DNA of 64,000 nt from SURF-21 sp964510515 (GTDB lineage Bacteria > Actinomycetota > Geothermincolia > Geothermincolales > RBG-13-55-18). Position numbers and translations under genes: made by a program. This document shows positions 17,359-25,711 of the stretch, piece after piece; the stretch's first letter is position 1, and the number at the start of each line of letters is the position of its first letter. The DNA is taken from positions 16,470-80,469 of the forward strand of contig CAZEAU010000008.1 of NCBI GenBank assembly GCA_964510515.1, written 5' to 3'. A model generated the notes under the pieces. That model saw only the letters and a list, made by a program, of their open reading frames with translations. It did not search any database and had not been told where the DNA came from.

Positions 17359-17385
17359 CCGGCCGCGCCGCCGCCGGTTTTTTTT
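17359..17385 (+). terminator. Intrinsic terminator
   Basis: CCGGC (17359-17363) pairs with GCCGG (17373-17377) and is followed by eight T's (17378-17385). It lies 20 bases after the small hypothetical gene's stop and before the convergent HEAT-repeat gene. Confidence 0.75.
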
Positions 17386-17440
17386 GCCCCCCACCGCTCG
17401 CGGACACGGGCGGTTGAGTATCCTGGCCCGCGCGCGGGGC

Positions 17441-18427
17441 CTATTTGTTCGACCTGAAATCGATGGAGAAATCCAACCTTCTCAATGCCCGCGCCGCCGC
17501 CTGGCGCACGTCTTTGTCCTCGTCCCTGGCGGCGCGCTGCAGCGGACCGACCGCCCTCTCGTCGCCTATCTTACCCAGGGACTTCGCCGCGCCCTGGCGC
17601 ACGTACTTCTCGCTGTCGTCGAGAGCATCGATGAGAGCCTCCATGGATCTCTTGTCGCCGATCATGCCCAGCGCCTCCGTCGCTTTCCAGCGCACATCGA
17701 GCGTGTAATCGTGCAGCGCCCTTATCAGCGGGGTCACGGCCCTGATATCCCTCAGCCTGCCGAGGGCTTCAGCGGCCCTCCAGCGGGCGCGCGGGCTGCC
17801 CGATTCCAGCGTCTTCAGAAGCGACAGCACCGCCGGCTCGCCGATCATCTCCAGGGCCTCCAGGGTCCCCTGCCTCACGCGCAGGCGGTCGTCGTCAAGG
17901 GCCGCGGTCAGCGCCTTCACGGCGGGCTTCCCCATCTGTATGAGGGCTTTGAGCGCGCGCTTGCGCACGCGCATGCGCGGGTCGTCCAGGGCCTCGGTGA
18001 GGGGCTTCGCCGCGGGCTCCCCCATATCGATCAACGCTTTCCTCGCGATCCAGCGCACGTTGCCGTCGTCATCCTTGAAGCATTCGATGAGGGAGTCGAT
18101 GGCGCGGCCGTCCTTCATTCTCCCCAGCACCCCGGCCGCCTCCGCCCTGGCGTACTTGTTCTTCTCCACCTCCAGCATCCGCAAGAGAGGCTCCACGACC
18201 ACTCCCCCCAAGGCCAGCAGGGCATCCGCCGCGTCCCATCTCACGCGGTCGTACTCGTCCCGCAGGCATGAGATGAGCAGCTCGACGGCCTGGCTTCCCC
18301 CGAGGTTCTGCAGGGACCTCACGGCAACCTGCCTGATGCCCGCGTCACCGGTCTCCAGCCTCTGTCTTATCTCGGCGAGCCTGGCCCGGTCGGCCTCGTC
18401 GTACGCGTCGTGCTGCGCCAATATCAT
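17441..18427 (-). CDS. HEAT-repeat (PBS-lyase type) protein
   Basis: A 328-residue all-helical solenoid of about nine HEAT/PBS-lyase repeats of roughly 31 residues, each with the RWxAAxAL or VRxxAxxAL signature (for example DRVRWDAADALLALG, GNVRWIARKALIDMG, LDVRWKATEALGMIG). Such proteins scaffold protein-protein contacts, or in phycobilin lyases bind partners; no enzymatic residues are evident and no signal peptide. A close paralogue lies at 33008-33979, with the same order of repeats. The ATG starts MILAQHDAYDEAD. Partner unknown. Confidence 0.8.
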   Translation of the reverse strand: MILAQHDAYDEADRARLAEIRQRLETGDAGIRQVAVRSLQNLGGSQAVELLISCLRDEYDRVRWDAADALLALGGVVVEPLLRMLEVEKNKYARAEAAGVLGRMKDGRAIDSLIECFKDDDGNVRWIARKALIDMGEPAAKPLTEALDDPRMRVRKRALKALIQMGKPAVKALTAALDDDRLRVRQGTLEALEMIGEPAVLSLLKTLESGSPRARWRAAEALGRLRDIRAVTPLIRALHDYTLDVRWKATEALGMIGDKRSMEALIDALDDSEKYVRQGAAKSLGKIGDERAVGPLQRAARDEDKDVRQAAARALRRLDFSIDFRSNK

Positions 18428-18694
18428 CGCCTCCCGCTGCTATTGTTCCCCCCAAGGGATACCCGCTTCGTCAACATCGGTCGATAAGTATAGCATACGC
18501 GAACGGGCAGCCTTATGAGCAACCCGAGGCGGCCTCTCGATCCCGCTCAACCGGCAGCGCCTGCCGCAACGCCACCGCATCAGGAGCGACGTGCGCGAGC
18601 GGGTTTTAGAGCGGCCGCCCGCCCGTAAACGGTCATTAAAATCTGCCGCCAGAAGGATTATGATATTGATGCCATTAACCTGGGAGGTGACCAC

Positions 18695-19144
18695 ATGCAA
18701 GACGGATTGGACGAGCTGCAGCACATGGTCGAGGAGGACATGCGCGGCGCGTACTCGCAGACGACCATAGACCACGCCATGAACCCGCGCAACATGGGCC
18801 GGCTCAATGACGCCGACGGGTGGGCCAGGTACACCGGCCCCTGCGGCGACAGCATGGAGATCTGGATAAAGGTAAACGGGGAGAGCATCGTGGAGACCGG
18901 CTTCTTCACCGACGGATGCGGAACCAGCATCGCGTCCGGGAGCATGGTCGCGGAACTGGCGAGGGGGAAGAGCATCGACGACGCCCTGGAGATAAGCCAA
19001 GGCGACGTCCTCGCAGCCCTGGACGGCCTGCCGGAGGAGAGCGAGCATTGCGCCCTGCTGGCGGCCACCACCCTCAAGCTGGCCATCGGCGACATCTTTG
19101 CCCGCCGCAGGGAGCCCTGGAAAAAGCAATACGAGCGGCACTAA
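18695..19144 (+). CDS. IscU/NifU-type iron-sulfur cluster scaffold
   Basis: A 149-residue protein of the NifU N-terminal/IscU fold, on which [2Fe-2S]/[4Fe-4S] clusters are assembled in the cytoplasm. The three ligand cysteines are C50 (GPCGDSM, with the labile Asp52), C75 (DGCGTSIASGSM) and C119 (EHCALLAATTLKLAI). The N-terminal 25 residues are an acidic extension. The ATG follows GGGAGGTGACCAC. No cysteine desulfurase is adjacent in this window. A terminator at 19362 ends the unit. Lack of a C-terminal Nfu domain separates it from full NifU. Confidence 0.88.
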   Translation: MQDGLDELQHMVEEDMRGAYSQTTIDHAMNPRNMGRLNDADGWARYTGPCGDSMEIWIKVNGESIVETGFFTDGCGTSIASGSMVAELARGKSIDDALEISQGDVLAALDGLPEESEHCALLAATTLKLAIGDIFARRREPWKKQYERH

Positions 19145-19361
19145 CCCACCGTGGCCAGGGATGGCCGCGGTTGGCGGGGCGGCTTTCCGTGCCCCCTTGG
19201 CGCTGCTCATCACCATGCCGCCGCCCCGGGGGAAACGCGCACGCGAAGCGCAGGATGCGGACCGGCACAGCCCCGGCCCTGGTCGACAGGCAAGAGGGTT
19301 CTGCAGGCAAAGCGGATGATAATCGTATCGCTGACCCCCCGAAGGCCCGCATATGGAGAAA

Positions 19362-19395
19362 GCAGGCCGGGACATGGCTTCCCGGCCTGCTTTTT
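19362..19395. terminator. Bidirectional intrinsic terminator
   Basis: GCAGGCCGGG (19362-19371) and CCCGGCCTGC (19381-19390) form a perfect 10-bp stem, with TTTTT on the right for the IscU-type gene and TTTCT when read leftward after the tRNA-Arg. Confidence 0.85.
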
Positions 19396-19399
19396 CGGG

Positions 19400-19476
19400 T
19401 GGCACGCCCGGAGGGATTCGAACCCCCAACCTACAGATCCGTAGTCTGTCGCTCTATCCAATTGAGCTACGGGCGC
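19400..19476 (-). tRNA. tRNA-Arg(ACG)
   Basis: A standard 76-base cloverleaf plus CCA: acceptor GCGCCCG with CGGGCGT, D-arm AGCTCAATTGGATAGAGC, anticodon stem-loop ACAGA-CTACGGA-TCTGT (anticodon ACG) and T-loop TTCGAAT. A34 would be edited to inosine by the TadA encoded at 15241. Confidence 0.95.
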
Positions 19477-19517
19477 TTGCACTCATAATTCTATCACAGC
19501 GCTTGGCCGCTTTTTTT

Positions 19518-19612
19518 TGGCGGAAGGGGAGGGATTTGAACCCTCGAGGCGGCTTGTGACCGCCTACACGATTTCCAGTCGTGCTCCTTAGGCCAAACTC
19601 GGACACCCTTCC
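19518..19612 (-). tRNA. tRNA-Ser(GGA)
   Basis: A class II tRNA: acceptor GGAAGGG/CCCTTCC, anticodon stem-loop CACGA-CTGGAAA-TCGTG (anticodon GGA), long variable arm with GGCGGTCACAAGCCGCC, T-loop TTCAAAT, and encoded CCA. It lies 41 bases upstream of tRNA-Arg on the same strand, probably one transcript. Confidence 0.95.
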
Positions 19613-19865
19613 ACGCATGACCGCGCCCGTCCCGGGCGCACGAATATTATACGGGCGCAGGCCTGCGCTTACCAGAGCCTCGGGTTCCGACGCGCACTCC
19701 CCCAGGCATCGCCCCCCCTTCTCCGCATACCTCACCTTTCCCTATTGTAAGCCCGTTTGCAGGCGCGATAACCGCGCCCGCCCACCGGGCGCCTCCACGG
19801 AGCTTGTTGGCGGGCAAGCGGCGATGATATAAAGGGGAGTGAACCAGATACTAGAAAGCGAGGGC

Positions 19866-20828
19866 ATGTTGGCCGTAATCGGAATCGACCTGGGCGGGAC
19901 CAAGACGGCGGGGCTCATACTCGACGGCGAGAGAGCCCTGCGCGGATACCGTATCTCCACGGACGCCTCCTCCCAGGAAAACGTGATGGAAGGCCTGCTC
20001 AAGGTCTGCTCCCGCCTGCGCGAGGACGCCATCCGCAGCGGAATCGCCATCGAGGCGGTGGGCCTGGGCATAGCCGGCTTCGTGGACTATGAGCGGGGGG
20101 TGGTTACCGAGGCCCCCAACCACCCCCTGCGCGAGGCGCGGGTGAGGGACATCCTGGAGGAGGACAGCGGCCTTCCCATCTTCGTGGACAACGACGCCAA
20201 CACGGCCGCGCTGGCCGAGGCGCGCATGGGGGCGGGCCGGGGTGTGCGCTACCTGGTGCACCTCACCCTGGGGACGGGGATAGGCGGGGGGATAGTCATC
20301 GACGGAAGCATCTACAGGGGGGCGCTGGGCGCGGCGGCGGAGCTGGGCCACATGATCATTCGCGAGGACGGCCCGGCCTGTAACTGCGGGGCGCGCGGAT
20401 GCCTGGAGGCCCTGGTCTCGGGGGTGGCCATCTACCGCCGCGTGGAGGAGCTGGCCGCCCTGGGACACGCCTCTCCCCTGGTGTGGGATTTCCTCGCCGA
20501 CCCCACGACCTTCACCGCCGACTCCGTATGCCGGCATGCCGATGCGGGAGAAGGCCCGGCGGTGGAGATCCTGAGCGATGCGGGGTGGCACCTGGGGACG
20601 GGGATAGCGTCGCTGGTGAACATCTTCAACCCAGATGCGGTCACCTTGAGCGGCGGGCTCCTCGGCTGCATGCACCACATGGAGGAGGCCATGCGCGGCT
20701 CCTTCGCGGACAACGCCATCGCCATCAGCCGCGACCACGTGCGCATCCTCACCGGAAACCTCGGGGACGACGGCGGCATGCTGGGGGCGGCCCTGCTGGC
20801 CCGCGAGGGCCTGGAGGCCGGCGCCTGA
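19866..20828 (+). CDS. ROK-family sugar kinase (glucokinase-like)
   Basis: A 320-residue ROK kinase that phosphorylates glucose or a related hexose with ATP. It shows the N-terminal phosphate loop IGIDLGGTKTAG, the GLGIAGFVD and VDNDANTAALAE strands, GTGIGGGIV, and the zinc site CNCGARGCLEA (Cys-x-Cys-x4-Cys, with a preceding His in ELGHMI). There is no N-terminal DNA-binding domain, so it is a kinase rather than a repressor. ATG 19866 gives the family's usual start; an in-frame GTG at 19839 adds nine residues but lacks a spaced ribosome site. Confidence 0.9.
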   Translation: MLAVIGIDLGGTKTAGLILDGERALRGYRISTDASSQENVMEGLLKVCSRLREDAIRSGIAIEAVGLGIAGFVDYERGVVTEAPNHPLREARVRDILEEDSGLPIFVDNDANTAALAEARMGAGRGVRYLVHLTLGTGIGGGIVIDGSIYRGALGAAAELGHMIIREDGPACNCGARGCLEALVSGVAIYRRVEELAALGHASPLVWDFLADPTTFTADSVCRHADAGEGPAVEILSDAGWHLGTGIASLVNIFNPDAVTLSGGLLGCMHHMEEAMRGSFADNAIAISRDHVRILTGNLGDDGGMLGAALLAREGLEAGA

Positions 20829-20957
20829 CCTGACCCGCGAACGCATGGGCTGGGACTCGCGTACTTGAATGCCGCCGGGAGCCGCTTGCTTGCAGGCGGC
20901 CCGGCCACTTGCCACCCCAGGCGCGAAGCCGGGCCCCGGGCCTGACCCCCGGGGGCT

Positions 20958-22088
20958 TCAGTCCTTCCTCGTGCGCAGGGAGAGGACGGCGAGGGAGAGG
21001 AAGAGGGCGGCCATGAGCGTGAGGGCCAGGAGGTCCAGCCATATCTTTCCCACCCCCCAGCCCTTGAGCATCACCGCGCGCGAGGCGTTCACCGCATAGG
21101 TGGGCGGCACCAGGTAGGAGAGCGGCCGCAGCCACGCCGGTATGGCCTCGATAGGCCAGAATATCCCCGCCAGGAGGAAGGCCGGGAGAATGACGTAGGG
21201 CAGCACCTGTATGGCCTGCGCCTCGCGGCGGGCGGTGCTGGAGAGGAGTATGCCCAGCGCCTGGGAGACCACGGCCAGAAGGGCGATGACCGCGAAGGCG
21301 AGGAGCACGTTCCCCACCACGGCGACGTCGAAGACCAGCATGCCCACCAGCAGGAGGAGGACGGCCTGCCCCGTGCCGATGAGGCTGAAGGCGGCGGCGT
21401 AGCCGAGCACGATGTCCCTCTCCCTGAGCCGCGTGGCCAGCATGCGCTGCAGGGTACCGGAGGTCCTCTCGCCCACGAAGGTGACCAGGGTGAGCAGGGT
21501 GGTGATCATGTACACCGCGAAGGCCATGATGCCGGGGACGAAGAAGTCCATGAACTTGGCCCCCTCGCCGAAGACGGCCACGGCCTCCACGCTCACCGGC
21601 AGGCTCAGGCCCGCCCCCTCCATCGCCGCCAGCAACGCCTCGTTCACCGCCTTGCTCACAGCCTCGGAAACGTTGACGTTGCTCCTGTCCAGGAGCAGCT
21701 CGATGGAGGCGGGAGGGGCCCCGGGGCGGCCTTCCAGGCCCGCGAGCGCAGCGGCGGTGAGGCCGGGCGGGAAGACCACGGCGGCATAGGCCTGCCCGGC
21801 CTCCACCATGGCCAGCGCCGCCTCCCGGTCGTCCGCGTACTCCAGCTCCATCACCTCCTCATCCAGGTTGGAGACGAGCGCGCGGGACAGCGCCGCGGGA
21901 GCCCCCGCAGCGCCCTCGTCCAGGTCCACCACCGCCACTTTCACGTCCCTCACCTCGCCGCTGAAGGCCAGCCCGAAGACGAACATGACGAAGATGGGGG
22001 CGAGGACGATGAGAGCCAGGGAGCGCTTGTCGTTCTTGAGGTCCATGAAAACCCGCCTGGTGACGGTGAGGAAGCGGAGCCCGCTCAT
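20958..22088 (-). CDS. ABC-2 type exporter permease
   Basis: A 376-residue membrane protein with one helix near the N-terminus, a large extracellular domain (about 50-175) and five C-terminal helices with the ABC-2 signature FVPGIMAFAVYMITTLLTLVTFVGERTSGTLQRML-type region (about 190-225). The ATG overlaps the ATPase stop by four bases (ATGA), so the two are translationally coupled and form one exporter. Likely substrates are drugs, lipids or polysaccharides. The YhgE/YadH-like topology with large ectodomain is common in multidrug or antibiotic exporters. Confidence 0.88.
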   Translation of the reverse strand: MSGLRFLTVTRRVFMDLKNDKRSLALIVLAPIFVMFVFGLAFSGEVRDVKVAVVDLDEGAAGAPAALSRALVSNLDEEVMELEYADDREAALAMVEAGQAYAAVVFPPGLTAAALAGLEGRPGAPPASIELLLDRSNVNVSEAVSKAVNEALLAAMEGAGLSLPVSVEAVAVFGEGAKFMDFFVPGIMAFAVYMITTLLTLVTFVGERTSGTLQRMLATRLRERDIVLGYAAAFSLIGTGQAVLLLLVGMLVFDVAVVGNVLLAFAVIALLAVVSQALGILLSSTARREAQAIQVLPYVILPAFLLAGIFWPIEAIPAWLRPLSYLVPPTYAVNASRAVMLKGWGVGKIWLDLLALTLMAALFLSLAVLSLRTRKD

Positions 22089-22834
22089 CTCTCCTCCCCT
22101 CGCCCGCCAGCGACGAAGCTCATGAAGGCGTCCTCCAGGCTGGCGCTCCCGCTCATGGCCAGGAGCTCCCGCGGCCTGCCCTCGGCCAGGAGCCGCCCCT
22201 CGTGCATGAACCCGATGCGGTCGCAGCGCCCCGCCTCGTCCATGTAATGGGTGGTGATGACGATGGTCCTCCCGTGCCCCTTGATCTCGTTGAAGTAGTC
22301 CCAGAAGGAGACCCGCAGCTCGGGGTCCACGCCCACGGTGGGCTCGTCCAGCAGCAGGAGGGCGGGCCTGTGCACCAGCGCGCAGGCCAGGGAAACACGG
22401 TGCTTCATGCCGCCGCTGAGCTTGCCCACCATCTCGTCGCGCCACTGCGCCAGCCCGATGAAGTCGAGCAGGGTCTTTTCTCTCTCCTCCACCTCGCGCC
22501 GGGAGAGCCCGAATATGGCGGCGAAAAAGGCCAGGTTCTGATGCACGCTGAGGCCGGGGTAGAGCGCGGTCTCCTGGGGCATGTATCCAATCTCCGCGGC
22601 GGTGCGCTCGTCGGGCACGCGCCTGCCGCCCACCCGGGCCTCGCCGCCGTTTATCTTGAGCAGCCCGCAGAGCATCTTGATGGTGGTGGTCTTGCCGGCC
22701 CCATTCGGGCCCAACAGGCCGTAGATCTCGCCCTTCCTCACGCGCAGGTCCAAGCCGTCCACGGCGGTGAAATCGCCGTAGCGCTTGACCAGGCCGCGCG
22801 TCTCCACCATGAGAGCCGGTTCGTTTTCGACCAT
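22085..22834 (-). CDS. ABC transporter ATP-binding protein
   Basis: A 249-residue ATPase with Walker A GPNGAGKTTT (about 43-52), Q-loop PQE, signature LSGGMKHRV, Walker B LLLLDEPTVGVDP and H-loop THY. It powers the adjacent ABC-2 permease at the cytoplasmic membrane face. The CcmA/DrrA subgroup motif TVGVDP supports a drug/lipid-type exporter. The first ATG (MVENEPAL) follows AAAAAGGAGGCATAACCCC. Confidence 0.95.
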   Translation of the reverse strand: MVENEPALMVETRGLVKRYGDFTAVDGLDLRVRKGEIYGLLGPNGAGKTTTIKMLCGLLKINGGEARVGGRRVPDERTAAEIGYMPQETALYPGLSVHQNLAFFAAIFGLSRREVEEREKTLLDFIGLAQWRDEMVGKLSGGMKHRVSLACALVHRPALLLLDEPTVGVDPELRVSFWDYFNEIKGHGRTIVITTHYMDEAGRCDRIGFMHEGRLLAEGRPRELLAMSGSASLEDAFMSFVAGGRGEER

Positions 22835-22874
22835 GGGGTTATGCCTCCTTTTTCGCCGGCTCCATGCGGGGCAA

Positions 22875-23489
22875 CTAGATGCCCAGCCCCTCCTCGATCG
22901 CCTCGACCTCTTCCTCCCCGAAGGGCTCGATGGTCCCCCGGCCCCCGCGATGGTAGAGGGCCTCGGCCAGCAGCGCCATGGGGACGAGGGCGGCTATCGT
23001 CAGCCCCAGCCGCAACAGCATGAACTTCCAGCCAAGGAACTGCAGTTCCATCAGCTCCTGGGGCAGCTTGATGCAGGCCCAGGCGGAAAGGAAGAGGATG
23101 ACGTTGGCCACCCTGGCGCCCTTCTTCAGCAGCATAGCCGCCAGGGGAAAGGCGATGTAAAGGGGGCCGGTGGGCAGCGCTCCCAGCACCATCGCCAGGA
23201 AGAGGCCTCCGGCACCCGAGCCCTTGCCCAGGTATTTCACCACTATATTGCGGTCGACCCAGATGGCGAAAAGGCCCATGAGGACCATCAGGGCGGGAAG
23301 GACGAAGACCATCTCCTTGAAGAACTCCCAGGAGGACTGCAGAGCCCGCTCGCCTTTGTCCGGGAAGATGAGGGACAGGCCGTAGAGCGCCACCGCGGAG
23401 GCGGCGAGGGCGACCAGGTCCCATTTTATCCGCTTGCGCAAGGAGGACTTTGTCTCCGTCCCGTTTGCGATCCCTTCGTTCTTCTTCAT
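22875..23489 (-). CDS. Permease (DUF318/COG0701-like), second half
   Basis: A 204-residue protein with five to six hydrophobic helices; GALPTGPLYIAFPLAAMLLKKGA (about 105-127) is the hallmark loop of the predicted permease family COG0701. Family members are about 300-350 residues with two such halves. Here the halves are separate genes, this and the next, 25 bases apart. The tail is acidic and cytoplasmic (GEEEVEAIEEGLGI). The start is ATG at MKKNEG. Substrate is unknown; some family members are linked to metal or arsenic resistance. Confidence 0.7.
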   Translation of the reverse strand: MKKNEGIANGTETKSSLRKRIKWDLVALAASAVALYGLSLIFPDKGERALQSSWEFFKEMVFVLPALMVLMGLFAIWVDRNIVVKYLGKGSGAGGLFLAMVLGALPTGPLYIAFPLAAMLLKKGARVANVILFLSAWACIKLPQELMELQFLGWKFMLLRLGLTIAALVPMALLAEALYHRGGRGTIEPFGEEEVEAIEEGLGI

Positions 23490-23514
23490 CTTCGAGCACC
23501 TCCGTCCTCGCCCA

Positions 23515-24000
23515 TCAACCCAGCACCAGGCCCATGATGACGGCGACAATGAGGGCCGCGGCGAAGCTGAGGCCGTTGCGGAGAAATGCGAAGCGTTTGC
23601 CCAGCTCCTTTATCTCGATGGGCAGGAAAACCAACCCGATCATGGTCAGGGTGGTGATGAAGGCGGCCATGGCCATCACCCCGGCCCCCATGTCCAGCAG
23701 GGATTTCGCCAGCGGGAAGGCGATGAGCGCCGGAATGAAGAGGACGGAGCCGAGCAATGAGGCGATGAGCAGGCCGGCGACGCCGCTCTCCCCCCCGATG
23801 ATCGTGGCTATCCACCTGGGTGGGATGAATCCCACGATGAGGCCGATGAGCGCGACCACCGCCAGCACGCTGGGGACCATCCTCTTCGTCGCGTTCCACG
23901 CGATGAGCAGGGCGCTCTTGGTCTTTCCCCTGTCCTTGGCGAGCGACAGCGTGAGACACACCACGACAAACGCGTTGATAACGATGGCGGTAAGCGACAT
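23515..24000 (-). CDS. Permease (DUF318/COG0701-like), first half
   Basis: A 161-residue membrane protein with four to five helices and the motif LGSVLFIPALIAFPLAKSLLDMGAG (about 85-109), which parallels GALPTGPLYIAFPL in the partner gene. The two products probably form a heterodimeric equivalent of a full-length permease. ATG begins MSLTAIVINAF, five bases after the stop of the PadR regulator, so all three genes form one leftward operon. Confidence 0.7.
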   Translation of the reverse strand: MSLTAIVINAFVVVCLTLSLAKDRGKTKSALLIAWNATKRMVPSVLAVVALIGLIVGFIPPRWIATIIGGESGVAGLLIASLLGSVLFIPALIAFPLAKSLLDMGAGVMAMAAFITTLTMIGLVFLPIEIKELGKRFAFLRNGLSFAAALIVAVIMGLVLG

Positions 24001-24005
24001 CGCCC

Positions 24006-24413
24006 TCACCCCGCTTTCTCGCACAGGGCGATGAAGCCGTTGAGCATCTTCACCCTCTCCTTGAAGGCCTCCACCCAGGCGGCCAGCCTGGCCTCGCCCT
24101 GCGCGGTGAGGCGATAGACGCGCTTGGGGGGGCCCGCCTCGCCGTGCTCCCACTCCGAGCGCACCAGGCCGCCCCTCTCCAGCTCGCGCAGCATGCGGTA
24201 AACGGAGGCGGAGTCGGGCATGGGCCCGGGGAAAGGCAGGTTGCCGATATCCTCCGTGAGCTGATAGCCGTAACCGGGGCGCAGCTTGATGAGGTAGAGA
24301 AGCCGCGGCTCGAGGAATCTCTTGCGGGGCCCCTCGCGCACGAAACGCTCGTGGTCCAGGGTCTTCTCGACGCCTTGCGGCCTCCGGGCCTCCCGTCCCT
24401 TAGCCCTCGCCAT
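24006..24413 (-). CDS. PadR-family transcriptional regulator
   Basis: A 135-residue winged-helix protein with the PadR core LLYLIKLRPGYGYQLTEDIG, then PDSASVYRMLRELERGGLV and the wing GPPKRVYRLTAQGEARL; the C-terminal helix (AWVEAFKERVKMLNGFI) dimerises. PadR proteins repress efflux or detoxification operons until a ligand binds. The ATG at 24413 follows GGAGGGTGACC. It is first in the permease operon. AT-rich inverted and direct ATATG/CATAT sites at 24439-24474 are likely operators. Confidence 0.9.
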   Translation of the reverse strand: MARAKGREARRPQGVEKTLDHERFVREGPRKRFLEPRLLYLIKLRPGYGYQLTEDIGNLPFPGPMPDSASVYRMLRELERGGLVRSEWEHGEAGPPKRVYRLTAQGEARLAAWVEAFKERVKMLNGFIALCEKAG

Positions 24414-24438
24414 GGTCACCCTCCGCCTCTCCGTGCCT

Positions 24439-24474
24439 ATATGCCATCATACATATAAGTGTAGTTTACATATA
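24439..24474. promoter_or_regulatory. AT-rich PadR-type operator candidate
   Basis: ATATG (24439-24443) and CATAT (24452-24456) are inverted with an eight-base spacer, the geometry reported for PadR sites (ATGT-N8-ACAT). ACATATA repeats directly at 24451 and 24468. The patch is strikingly AT-rich for this genome and lies just upstream of the padR-type gene. Confidence 0.5.
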
Positions 24475-24638
24475 GATGGGCGTCAAGCGCCATTTCTCGG
24501 TCGTTGCTGTCCAGAAAAACAGGCGCCCCATCCCGAAGAAACCCCGGCACGCCATATCGGCTTAGCCCGCCCGGGCGGCGGGTCGCCGCATGGCAGCGCG
24601 CGGCCAGAGCTCGAGTCCTGCGGCCTGACCGCCGGGGT

Positions 24639-25307
24639 TCAGGCGAGCGGGTTTCCGCATTCGCCGCAGAAGCGGGACCCCTCCTGCGAGACCGCGCCGC
24701 ATTTCTCGCAGATGATGAGCTTCAGGGGGGCGCCGCAGTTGTTGCAGAACTTCTCGTCCCCGACCGGCTTCTCGCACCTGGGGCACAGGGTCTGCTTGCT
24801 CTCGATTTCGCCGCTGAAGACCTGCGTGCCCTCCGCCTTCGCCCTGATGTCCGCCACCATCTTTTCCGAGCGCGCCGCCGCCACCTCGGAGGCCAGGCGC
24901 GGAGCGCATTCCACGCACAGCCCCTCCTGCTCGTTCCAGTCGTTCAGGCAAACCCACTTCGTGCAGCGGGGGCAGCGCTTGAAGTGCCCCTTGCTCTCGT
25001 TCATGGCCAGCTCGAAGGCGGCGTCGTGCTCCTTATGCCACTCCGGCGACATGCCCCGATAGCGCTCGCTCACCGCGTCGAGCCCGCGGCTGGCGCCGTA
25101 ACCCAGTCTGTAGCCCCTGCCGGTGATGGAGGAGGCCACGTCGATAACCCCGCCTAGCTTGCGGAAGAGGCTGCCCTTCTTGTAGGTCTTGGACTCTATG
25201 AACCTGGTCTTGTACCCCTCCTGACAGAGGTCGCAGTAGAAGACGAACTGAAAGCCCGCCTCCGTGCTGCTGTCGTCGAAGTTGTCGGTAAAAGCCTGCA
25301 AGGCCAT
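24639..25307 (-). CDS. Multi-zinc-ribbon protein of unknown function
   Basis: A 222-residue protein with at least four Cys-pair motifs: FYCDLCQEG (about 24), RCPRCTKWVC...GLCVEC (about 111-133), LCPRCEKPVGDEKFCNNC (about 175-192) and ICEKCGAVSQEGSRFCGECG (about 200-219). The middle (about 45-100) is basic and helical. It is probably a soluble zinc protein acting as an adaptor. It is third in a leftward set with another zinc-ribbon protein and an unknown 443-residue protein. The ATG follows GGGAGGGACGGAG. Confidence 0.6.
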   Translation of the reverse strand: MALQAFTDNFDDSSTEAGFQFVFYCDLCQEGYKTRFIESKTYKKGSLFRKLGGVIDVASSITGRGYRLGYGASRGLDAVSERYRGMSPEWHKEHDAAFELAMNESKGHFKRCPRCTKWVCLNDWNEQEGLCVECAPRLASEVAAARSEKMVADIRAKAEGTQVFSGEIESKQTLCPRCEKPVGDEKFCNNCGAPLKLIICEKCGAVSQEGSRFCGECGNPLA

Positions 25308-25323
25308 CTCCGTCCCTCCCGTC

Positions 25324-25653
25324 TCATCTCATCGCTTTTCCGCACTTCACACAGGTATCCCCCAGCGGCGGCTGCTCGGCCCGGCACTTGCGATGGGGGC
25401 AAAAGACCGTCAGGCGGGCATCGCACGCCTGGCAATAGTCCCCGAAAAAGGTCTCCGCGCCGCAATGCGGGCAGGATATCCTGAGCGCGAGGCCGCAGTT
25501 GCCGCACGCCGCCCAGCCATCCTGCACGGGGCTCCTGCACTTGGGGCAGCGCGGCGAGCCCAGCGGGTTCACCCTCCCGCAAAGCGGGCAGACATGCGAG
25601 CCCTGGGAGACCAGTCCGTCGCAATAGCGGCACGGCTGCTTGTATCCCGGCAT
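25324..25653 (-). CDS. Double zinc-ribbon protein, 109 residues
   Basis: Nine or more Cys-x2-Cys knuckles fill the product: CRYCDG, CPLCGR, CPKCRS, CGNCGL, CPHCGA, CQACDA and CVKCGK. It is thus a chain of small zinc ribbons of the double-zinc-ribbon type. Start MPGYKQPC follows GGAGGGAGAGAG. It lies 16 bases before the next zinc-ribbon gene and 58 bases after the 443-residue gene, indicating one operon. Role unknown; such proteins often bridge protein complexes. Confidence 0.7.
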   Translation of the reverse strand: MPGYKQPCRYCDGLVSQGSHVCPLCGRVNPLGSPRCPKCRSPVQDGWAACGNCGLALRISCPHCGAETFFGDYCQACDARLTVFCPHRKCRAEQPPLGDTCVKCGKAMR

Positions 25654-25711
25654 CTCTCTCCCTCCTCGGCCCTGCCGTCCGGTCCGCCGGCGCGGGCGCT
25701 TCCCGCGGCCG

